From the NCBI GenBank assembly GCA_013139345.1, contig WTAY01000110.1, forward strand, positions 1-6,747: a stretch of DNA of 6,747 bases. Direction: 5' to 3'. Position 1 is the stretch's first letter, and the number at the start of each line of letters is the position of its first letter. The stretch comes from Methylophaga sp. (GTDB taxonomy: Bacteria > Pseudomonadota > Gammaproteobacteria > Nitrosococcales > Methylophagaceae). Below the pieces are notes generated by a model that was not told where the DNA came from, searched no databases, and worked only from the letters and a program-made list of their open reading frames with translations. Made by a program: the position numbers and the translations under genes. Of this stretch, positions 1-5,828 are shown in pieces.

Positions 1-2891
1 AGAGACAAAGTAATTCATGGCAGTTGGCGGGACGGAATATACAGCTTTATATGAATGATGACGAATGGCCAGAAACCGGCTTCACTATTAATAAAAATGA
101 GGATGGAACATGGTTAATTGCGAGTAACTATATTCGTTTAAGTGATATTACATCACTTGCATCCTTGTCTGAAGATTCACCAGAAGTGTTGCGAAAACAA
201 CGCCCGGCGGGTGATGTTGAGCGGTTCAACCTACGCTATTCTGCCGATGAAGGAGTCAAAGCTTTAGCCTTTAGTGTTCGTGATGGTGCTGTTGAGTCAT
301 GGAATGGTTATCCTGGACTAACAGGGTTAACGATGTCGCTTAACTGGAATGAGGGATTAGCAAAGGTCAAATTAGAGAGTCACAAACTTACATTACATGC
401 CAATAAATGGTTAGACCATGCTGTCTTCTTTGACTCTGTCACGGGGACCTTAAATCTACAAAAATCAGACAAAACATGGCTAGTAAAAACTGATGAGTTT
501 AGGGTTTGGAATGATGATTTAACATTACAACTAGACGGTCAGGTTGAACAGCGCGCTGATGGTGAGATTGTTAATAATATTAAATTAAAATTGGAAGACA
601 TTGTCGTTGAGCATTGGCAAAACTATATGCCACAAAATGTGTTGAATACATCGTTTGAAACGTGGTCTGGCAAAGCATTTAAAGCTGGAAAAATTGTTGA
701 TGGTGATATCGAATGGACCGGAAAATTATTAGCATTCCCCTATAACGGCGAGGAGGAGGGTGGCTTTTTTAAAATGGCATTAAATGTCGAGAATATCCAA
801 CTACATTACGCTGAAGGGTGGCCAGAGCTATTTGGTGTAACAGGGACCATAACTAGTCATGGTCATGATTTAACAATTAAAAGTAAACAGGGAAAAGTGG
901 CAGGTTTTGATTTTGAAGATGTAACAACAGTTATTAATAATCTGAACGAAAAAAAGCCTATTTTAATCGTCAATGGCAAGCTAAATGGCAGCAGTAAACA
1001 GGCCGTATCATTTATACAAAATAGTCCATTAAATGAACGTTTTGGCAGTGCCCTGAAGTCAATAACGATGATTGGAAAAAGTGATATTGGTTTAGAGTTA
1101 ACCGTGCCACTGACAAATGTAGTTGCAACTGAAGTTAAGGGGCATGTAAGTTTTATAGACAGTCAGTTACACCATAATGAGGTAGCCGATGTGGGGCTGT
1201 TGAATGTTAATGGATTATTACGTTTTGATAATAATGGAGTGTATGCAGATAGTATAAAAGCACGTTTATTTGATGAAGCTGTTGAAATCACTGTTCAGCC
1301 GAAAGGAAAAAGAACAGGAATATCTATGGTGGGCCAGTTATCAACAGATAAATTAACATCACTTTGGCCTAATGATGTTCCTCAGTTTATTCAAGGTAAA
1401 ACACGCTACCAGTTAGATATTACAGTCTTAGAAAAGGCAGTCGGTGACTTTTATTTAGACTATTTAGTTAGCACTGACCTGAAAGGAATCGAAGTTAATA
1501 TTCCCCATCCCTTTATTAAGGCGAAAGAAGATAAAAAAGAATTAAAAGTCTCGATGGATAATATTGATAATGAATTTGTGTATTTCTTTAAATATGGCGA
1601 TGAGGTTAATGCAACTGCGGTTAAACAAAATGATGGTTGGCGAGCTGCTATTAAATTTGGTGAAGAGCAAGAAGTATTACCTAAAAATGGCATTAAAATA
1701 CGTGGAAAGCTTACGGAACTATCCATTGATGATTGGCTTGACTGGTCAGAAAAGCAAGCTAAAACAAAGAGCAGCCCCCTATTATCAAGTATTGATGATG
1801 TTTCAATGTCAATTGATACATTGACAGGCTTTGAACAAAAATTAACGTCGCTTAATTATTCAATTAATAAGGATGGGCAAGGCTGGCGTATCAATTTAAA
1901 AAGTAAGCAAACTGATAAAGGTAGTATTTATTGGCCGGCTAATTTCACAGGGCCTGCACCGCTTGAGATTACCTTAGATAAACTCGCTTTAGTATCGTCT
2001 GAAGGAAAGCAAGATAAAGAAGCCAAACCACCACTAAAAATGACGTTATGGCCTGCAATGGATATTAATATAGAGGCATTGACCTTTGATAATATGAATC
2101 TGGGTAAACTAGAGTTTCATGCGAAGCGACAAAACCAAACATGGAAGATAGATTCTGCTCTATTAACATCTAATCTACTAACTGCTGAAATAGTAAAAGG
2201 TAGTTCACAATGGCAACAGTCATCATCTCTAGACCAGTCTAAGTTAGCTGTAAAAATGACAAGTAATAACTTAACAGCATTACTTGACGGTTTGGGATAT
2301 CAGCAGGCGATAGAGTCTGAACATGCCCAACTGATATTTGATTTGTCATGGCCAGATACCCCACTTGAGTTAACAAGAGAAAATGTAACAGGTCATTTAA
2401 ATATTACTATGGGTAAAGGAAAATTAAATGACGTTGAGCCCGGTGCTGCTGGTCGTGTTTTTGGGCTGATGAGTATCGCGGCGCTACCTCGACGTTTAGC
2501 ATTAGATTTTAGTGACTTATTTTCAGCAGGGTTTACATTTGACTCAATCAAAGGTGATTTTGAACTTGCTAATGGGCTTGCATTAACTGATAACTTAACG
2601 CTAAATGGCGCTTCCGCAAAGATTGAAATGTCTGGTTCAACTGACTTGATTAATAAACATTATGATCAGCAAGTGAAAATTACCCCTAATGTGTCATCGA
2701 CATTACCACTTGCTGGTGCCGTGGCTGGTGGACCAGTAGGCTTAGGTGTAGGTGCCGCACTTTTGGTCGTTGATAAATTGGCAGGCAAGCTTTTTGGTAA
2801 AAACATTGTTAACTTAATCAGCTATAAATATCATTTAACGGGGCCATGGGATGAGCCTCAAATGAGCGTGATTAAACCTGTAACACCATGA
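1..2891 (+). CDS. yhdP: YhdP family AsmA-like envelope phospholipid-transport protein, 5'-truncated
   Basis: The frame is open to the left edge (first whole codon at base 3), so the gene starts outside the window; 962 codons remain, against about 1,270 residues for E. coli YhdP. A TTG at base 24 is an internal Leu codon, since in-frame coding continues upstream of it. The C-terminus is diagnostic: a GRVFGLMSIAALPRRL block (from about residue 817 of the visible part), then LDFSDLFSAGFTFDSIKGDF, a Gly/Ala-rich hydrophobic stretch near 901-930 (LPLAGAVAGGPVGLG), and a final LTGPWDEP motif, all closely like E. coli YhdP. The preceding part is long, beta-rich and low in cysteine, as expected of an AsmA-like repeating beta-groove. 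Known for the family: YhdP is anchored in the inner membrane by an N-terminal helix (missing here), spans the periplasm and, with TamB and YdbH, moves phospholipids to the outer membrane. It ends 41 bases before tldD, the neighbour also seen in E. coli. Confidence 0.93.
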   Translation, partial: RQSNSWQLAGRNIQLYMNDDEWPETGFTINKNEDGTWLIASNYIRLSDITSLASLSEDSPEVLRKQRPAGDVERFNLRYSADEGVKALAFSVRDGAVESWNGYPGLTGLTMSLNWNEGLAKVKLESHKLTLHANKWLDHAVFFDSVTGTLNLQKSDKTWLVKTDEFRVWNDDLTLQLDGQVEQRADGEIVNNIKLKLEDIVVEHWQNYMPQNVLNTSFETWSGKAFKAGKIVDGDIEWTGKLLAFPYNGEEEGGFFKMALNVENIQLHYAEGWPELFGVTGTITSHGHDLTIKSKQGKVAGFDFEDVTTVINNLNEKKPILIVNGKLNGSSKQAVSFIQNSPLNERFGSALKSITMIGKSDIGLELTVPLTNVVATEVKGHVSFIDSQLHHNEVADVGLLNVNGLLRFDNNGVYADSIKARLFDEAVEITVQPKGKRTGISMVGQLSTDKLTSLWPNDVPQFIQGKTRYQLDITVLEKAVGDFYLDYLVSTDLKGIEVNIPHPFIKAKEDKKELKVSMDNIDNEFVYFFKYGDEVNATAVKQNDGWRAAIKFGEEQEVLPKNGIKIRGKLTELSIDDWLDWSEKQAKTKSSPLLSSIDDVSMSIDTLTGFEQKLTSLNYSINKDGQGWRINLKSKQTDKGSIYWPANFTGPAPLEITLDKLALVSSEGKQDKEAKPPLKMTLWPAMDINIEALTFDNMNLGKLEFHAKRQNQTWKIDSALLTSNLLTAEIVKGSSQWQQSSSLDQSKLAVKMTSNNLTALLDGLGYQQAIESEHAQLIFDLSWPDTPLELTRENVTGHLNITMGKGKLNDVEPGAAGRVFGLMSIAALPRRLALDFSDLFSAGFTFDSIKGDFELANGLALTDNLTLNGASAKIEMSGSTDLINKHYDQQVKITPNVSSTLPLAGAVAGGPVGLGVGAALLVVDKLAGKLFGKNIVNLISYKYHLTGPWDEPQMSVIKPVTP

Positions 2892-2932
2892 TCTGATATG
2901 ATCGCATCCCTTATATACAAAATAGTTTATTC

Positions 2933-4375
2933 ATGACCGATTCTTTATTTGCACAAGCTGAGCAACAGTTACTTCTTCCCGCAGGCCTTACAGAGCTTGA
3001 TTTAGAGCAAACACTAGCTATAACGATGGGGAATGGTGTGGACTATGCGGATCTTTATTTTCAGCAATCTCGCCAAGAAAACTGGTTGCTTGAAGATGGC
3101 ATTATTAAAGATGGTGGTTACCATATCGAACAAGGTGTGGGTGTTCGTGCTTGTAGTGGTGAGAAAACAGGTTTTGCGTATTCAGATGACTTGATATTAC
3201 CGGCCTTACAAGATGCAGCCAAAGCGGCACGTGCCATTTCTCGACAAGGTGCCGATGGAACAGTACAAGCATGGAAACGTACGGTTGCACCACAGTATTA
3301 TGCAGAAAATGATCCGCTTGCCGTTTTATCGGTAGATGAAAAGTTGGCTTTATTACAACAAGCAGATGCTATCGCTAGAGCTGCCGACCCTCGAGTGACA
3401 CAAGTTAGTGTTAGTTTAGCGGGTGGCTCAGATACTATTCTTGTTGCTGCAAGTGATGGTACGTTTGCAGCAGATGTACGCCCATTAGTGCGAATGAATG
3501 TATCCGTTATTGTTGAATCGAACGGTCGACGTGAACGTGGTAGTGCTGGTGGTGGTAGACGATTGGATTACCGCTATTTCCAAGATAATGATATGGCTGA
3601 AAGCTATGCCAAAGAAGCGGTAAGACAAGCATTAGTTAATCTGGAAGCTATTGATGCACCAGCGGGGACGATGACTGTTGTGTTAGCGTCAGGCTGGCCG
3701 GGTGTTTTATTGCATGAGGCTGTAGGTCATGGCCTTGAGGGGGACTTTAATCGTCGCGGAAGTTCAGCTTTTTCTGGTCGTATGGGAGAAATGGTAGCCT
3801 CACCACTATGCACGGTTGTTGATGATGGCACACTACAAGATCGTCGAGGCTCTTTGTCTGTTGATGATGAAGGTGTACCCACAGAAAATACAACTTTGAT
3901 AGAAAAAGGTAAGTTAACGGGCTATATGCAAGATAAGCATAATGCACGATTGATGGGAACAAAAAGTACAGGCAATGGGCGACGTGAGTCATATGCTCAC
4001 TTGCCAATGCCAAGAATGACTAATACCTATATGTTACCGGGTGAACATGAGCCTGAAGAGGTGATTGCATCGGTTAAAAATGGTCTTTATGCCGCAAACT
4101 TTGGTGGTGGGCAAGTAGATATTACATCGGGCAAGTTTGTATTTTCTACTAGTGAAGTATATTTGATTGAAAATGGCAAGATTACCCACCCTGTAAAAGG
4201 GGCGACATTGATCGGTAATGGCCCAGAAGTGATGAGTCGAATTAGTATGGTTGCTAATGATTTAGAACTCGATACGGGTGTTGGTAATTGTGGTAAAGAG
4301 GGGCAAAGTGTCCCAGTTGGAGTAGGTCAGCCAACATTAAAAATAGATGGTTTAACAGGAGGTGGAACAGCGTAG
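2933..4375 (+). CDS. tldD: Metalloprotease TldD
   Basis: Complete, 480 residues; E. coli TldD has 481 and the two can be lined up by eye along most of their length. The zinc motif HExxxH is present as HEAVGH (His261, Glu262, His266), followed by GLEGDFNRRG. The conserved C-terminal cysteine is Cys453 in GNCGKEGQS, and the protein ends in the family-typical GGTA. Further family blocks are EDGIIKDG, GVGVRA.SGEKTGFAY, DGTFAADVRPLVR and GRRESYAHLPMPRMTNTYMLPG. Known role: TldD forms a cytosolic heterodimer with TldE/PmbA that degrades unfolded peptides, matures modified peptides such as microcin B17 and processes the antitoxin CcdA. TldE is not in the window. The ATG at 2933 gives the family-length N-terminus, but no clear Shine-Dalgarno precedes it (see findings). 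The stop is TAG followed at once by TAA, which overlaps the next gene's ATG. Confidence 0.97.
   Translation: MTDSLFAQAEQQLLLPAGLTELDLEQTLAITMGNGVDYADLYFQQSRQENWLLEDGIIKDGGYHIEQGVGVRACSGEKTGFAYSDDLILPALQDAAKAARAISRQGADGTVQAWKRTVAPQYYAENDPLAVLSVDEKLALLQQADAIARAADPRVTQVSVSLAGGSDTILVAASDGTFAADVRPLVRMNVSVIVESNGRRERGSAGGGRRLDYRYFQDNDMAESYAKEAVRQALVNLEAIDAPAGTMTVVLASGWPGVLLHEAVGHGLEGDFNRRGSSAFSGRMGEMVASPLCTVVDDGTLQDRRGSLSVDDEGVPTENTTLIEKGKLTGYMQDKHNARLMGTKSTGNGRRESYAHLPMPRMTNTYMLPGEHEPEEVIASVKNGLYAANFGGGQVDITSGKFVFSTSEVYLIENGKITHPVKGATLIGNGPEVMSRISMVANDLELDTGVGNCGKEGQSVPVGVGQPTLKIDGLTGGGTA
4357..4364 (+). promoter_or_regulatory. Ribosome binding site for the PP-loop gene, inside the end of tldD
   Basis: AGGAGGTG is an eight-base match to the 16S rRNA anti-Shine-Dalgarno. 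It lies within the codons for the Gly-rich tail of TldD. The gap to the ATG at 4378 is 13 bases, longer than the usual 5-9, so initiation may depend partly on ribosomes terminating at the TAG at 4373. Part of the G-richness is explained by the conserved GGTA protein tail, so the match may be partly coincidental. Confidence 0.55.
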
Positions 4376-4377
4376 TA

Positions 4378-5430
4378 ATGGCAAAACAACATAAAGCGGT
4401 AGCACTAATATCTGGTGGACTAGATTCACTTTTAGCCGTGCGTGTATTACAAGAGCAAGGTATTGAAGTAGAAGGCATTAACTTCTATACAGGATTTTGT
4501 GTAGAAGGGCATACCCATGCGATTCGTAATCATGATAAAGATAAGCAAAAACGAAATAATGCCTTATGGGCTGCAGAACAATTAGGCATTAAGCTTCATA
4601 TTGTTGATGTGATCGAAGAATATAAAGATGTTTTGTTAAACCCGAAACATGGTTATGGCGCCAATATGAACCCATGTTTAGATTGCAAAATCTTCATGGT
4701 AAGTAAAGCGGTTGAATGGGTTAAAGAACATCATAAAGAAGGCTTTGATTTTATTATTACGGGTGAAGTGATTGGTCAACGGCCGATGTCTCAACGTAAA
4801 GAAGTAATGCCTATTGTTGCTGGTGAATCTGGCGCGGATGATATTTTACTACGGCCTCTATGTGCAAAGAACTTAGCGCCTACAAAACCTGAACTTGAAG
4901 GTTGGGTTGATCGTGAGAAACTTTATGACTTTCATGGTCGTAACCGTAAGCCTCAAATGGCTCTAGCAAAACAATTTGGCTTTACTGATTATGCTTCTCC
5001 AGCAGGGGGCTGTTGTTTCTTAACAGATAAGAATTACTCGGATAAGTTAGTGGATTTATGGGAAGGGCGTGGTAGTCGTGAATATGAAATGGATGACATC
5101 ATGTTACTTAAAGTGGGCCGCCATCTTCGACCAAAACCAGAATTTAAGATGATTATTGCGCGTGATGCAGGTGAAAGTAAGTATTTAGAAGGCTATCGAA
5201 AACAGTTTGTTACGATTCAAGTTATTAGTCATAACGGACCATTGAGTATGGTAGATGGCAAGATTCAAACAGAAGATTATGAATTAGCTGCTGGGATTGT
5301 CGCACGCTATGGGCAAGGACGAGATGCTGAAGAAGTTAAAGTTGAAATCTCAGTACCTGGTCAAGATGTTCAAACACTTAATATAAAGCCACTCAGTATA
5401 GAGCAAGTGCTTGAGGAGTGGCATGTATGA
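4378..5430 (+). CDS. MnmA/ThiI-like PP-loop sulfurtransferase with C-terminal NFACT-R/DUF814-like domain
   Basis: 350 residues, complete. Residues 12-17 are SGGLDS, the PP-loop that binds ATP in enzymes that adenylate a substrate before adding sulfur. Residues 98-104 read NPCLDCK, at the place where E. coli MnmA has NP-D-VL-C, so the Asp99/Cys102 pair of MnmA becomes Cys100/Cys103. Residues 210-215 read GGCCFL, like the GICFIG block around the second catalytic Cys of MnmA, giving Cys212/Cys213. TGEVIGQRPMSQ (128-139) is another conserved-looking block. Residues about 238-310, with KVGRHLRPKPEFKMIIARD, resemble the NFACT-R/DUF814 RNA-binding domain; that assignment is from memory of the pattern. 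Such proteins are often automatically labelled tRNA (5-methylaminomethyl-2-thiouridylate) methyltransferase, a misleading historical name for thiolases. It begins two bases after tldD and overlaps the TusA-like gene by four, so it is probably co-translated with the sulfur carrier. The substrate is unknown; a tRNA uridine is the best guess. Confidence 0.82.
   Translation: MAKQHKAVALISGGLDSLLAVRVLQEQGIEVEGINFYTGFCVEGHTHAIRNHDKDKQKRNNALWAAEQLGIKLHIVDVIEEYKDVLLNPKHGYGANMNPCLDCKIFMVSKAVEWVKEHHKEGFDFIITGEVIGQRPMSQRKEVMPIVAGESGADDILLRPLCAKNLAPTKPELEGWVDREKLYDFHGRNRKPQMALAKQFGFTDYASPAGGCCFLTDKNYSDKLVDLWEGRGSREYEMDDIMLLKVGRHLRPKPEFKMIIARDAGESKYLEGYRKQFVTIQVISHNGPLSMVDGKIQTEDYELAAGIVARYGQGRDAEEVKVEISVPGQDVQTLNIKPLSIEQVLEEWHV
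5413..5418 (+). promoter_or_regulatory. Ribosome binding site deciding the TusA-like gene start
   Basis: GAGGAG lies eight bases before the ATG at 5427. A GTG at 5418 is also in frame, but it overlaps this Shine-Dalgarno and would add only three residues (M-A-C) that do not fit the TusA family, so the ATG at 5427 is preferred. Confidence 0.75.
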
Positions 5431-5654
5431 GCCGCTTTGAATTAGATGCACGACGTATGTTATGTCCGATGCCTGTTATTAAAACGCAAAATAAGGTTAA
5501 AGAACTGGCTGAGGGTGATATATTAGCCGTTGTTTGCACCGACCCTGGTGCTCTAAGTGATATTCCTGCTTGGGCAAGAATCAATGGTCATACCATTCTT
5601 GGTCATGAAGAAAATGATGATGAATTAACCATCACAGTACGTGTTGGTGGGTAG
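5427..5654 (+). CDS. TusA-family sulfur carrier protein
   Basis: 75 residues, complete; E. coli TusA has 81. The N-terminus reads LDARRMLCPMPVIKTQ with the family CPxP motif, and Cys13 is the expected persulfide-carrying residue. The rest follows the TusA fold pattern: an amphipathic helix after CPxP, then LAVVCTDPGALSDIPAWA, equivalent to the DDP.T..DIP block of E. coli TusA, and a last strand ending in VGG (TusA itself ends in KGG). Known role: TusA-type proteins accept persulfide sulfur from cysteine desulfurase or rhodanese partners and pass it on, for example to the TusBCD/TusE relay to MnmA, to molybdenum cofactor enzymes or to sulfur oxidation pathways. The ATGA overlap with the PP-loop thiolase suggests this copy supplies that enzyme, which is inference. 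It may be a paralogue rather than the housekeeping TusA. Its TAG stop is shared with the first NtrC-like site of the glnA promoter. Confidence 0.88.
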   Translation: MSRFELDARRMLCPMPVIKTQNKVKELAEGDILAVVCTDPGALSDIPAWARINGHTILGHEENDDELTITVRVGG

Positions 5655-5669
5655 CGCCTTTTTGGTGCT
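5653..5669 (+). promoter_or_regulatory. NtrC-like binding site, distal
   Basis: AGCGCCTTTTTGGTGCT fits the palindrome TGCACC-N5-GGTGCA with three mismatches. Its centre is at about -115 from the predicted glnA start of transcription and 29 bases (near three helical turns) from the next site. In E. coli glnA the two strong NtrC enhancers are similarly paired, 32 bases apart. The site starts inside the stop codon of the TusA-like gene. Confidence 0.6.
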
Positions 5670-5681
5670 GAAGAGGTTGTT

Positions 5682-5698
5682 TGCACTATTTTGGTGCT
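5682..5698 (+). promoter_or_regulatory. NtrC-like binding site, proximal
   Basis: TGCACTATTTTGGTGCT fits TGCACC-N5-GGTGCA with two mismatches and is very close to a strong NtrC enhancer of E. coli glnA (GCACTATATTGGTGC, recalled from memory). Its centre lies at about -86 from the predicted sigma-54 start. Phosphorylated NtrC bound at this pair would form the oligomer that activates sigma-54 polymerase when nitrogen is limiting. Confidence 0.75.
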
Positions 5699-5719
5699 AG
5701 TATTTTTGCCGGTAATAGA

Positions 5720-5732
5720 TAACTACCTGATT
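5720..5732 (-). promoter_or_regulatory. Possible IHF binding site
   Basis: On the minus strand the sequence AATCAGGTAGTTA matches 12 of 13 positions of the IHF consensus WATCAANNNNTTR. It lies between the NtrC-like sites and the -24/-12 element, centred near -50, where IHF bends DNA at many sigma-54 promoters. The consensus is degenerate and the region AT-rich, so position is the main support. E. coli glnA itself does not depend on IHF. Confidence 0.4.
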
Positions 5733-5748
5733 AATAGTTAGTTTAAAG

Positions 5749-5765
5749 TTGGCTTAGTTTGTGCT
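5749..5765 (+). promoter_or_regulatory. Sigma-54 (-24/-12) promoter of glnA
   Basis: TTGGCTTAGTTTGTGCT contains the invariant GG (5751-5752) and GC (5763-5764) at exactly the spacing of the consensus YTGGCACGN4TTGCW. TGGC is fully conserved; the -12 part is GTGCT instead of TTGCT, and the central ACG is not kept. Transcription would start near G5776, leaving a leader of about 53 bases before glnA. Two NtrC-like sites upstream and the identity of the gene make the call much stronger than the element alone. Confidence 0.75.
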
Positions 5766-5816
5766 CTACTTAGATGCGTATTTTGCACCACTAATTAAAG
5801 TACAAGAATTTAAATT

Positions 5817-5821
5817 GGAGA
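5817..5821 (+). promoter_or_regulatory. Ribosome binding site of glnA
   Basis: GGAGA lies seven bases before the ATG at 5829, a normal strong arrangement that fixes the glnA start. Confidence 0.8.
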
Positions 5822-5828
5822 AAGATTA

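Noticed and set aside
24..26. TTG as the start codon of the first gene
   Set aside because: The frame continues open to base 3 upstream, and the protein is clearly a fragment of a longer YhdP protein, so this is an internal Leu codon.
751..776. AGGAGGAGGG followed by T6A4 and an in-frame ATG inside yhdP, resembling a -1 frameshift signal or an internal start
   Set aside because: The T/A run is not in the phase needed for an X XXY YYZ slippery heptamer in the yhdP frame, and the Shine-Dalgarno-like run is about 15 bases from the ATG. It simply encodes a Glu-Glu-Glu-Gly-Gly-Phe-Phe stretch.
1460..1726. Minus-strand open frame inside yhdP, and similar minus-strand frames at 3105-3293, 3747-4013, 4254-4478, 5393-5584 and 5849-6106
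   Set aside because: All lie opposite strongly conserved genes (yhdP, tldD, the PP-loop and TusA-like genes, glnA), and none shows a recognisable protein family.
5645..5654. Gly-Gly C-terminus of the TusA-like protein as a sign of a ubiquitin-like (ThiS/Urm1-type) sulfur carrier
   Set aside because: TusA itself also ends in Gly-Gly, and the CPxP motif with DIP block marks the TusA family, which carries sulfur on Cys rather than on a C-terminal thiocarboxylate.
5706..5736. Possible sigma-70 promoter for glnA (TTGCCG then TTAATA)
   Set aside because: The spacer is 19 bases and both hexamers are poor matches; the sigma-54 element explains the region better.
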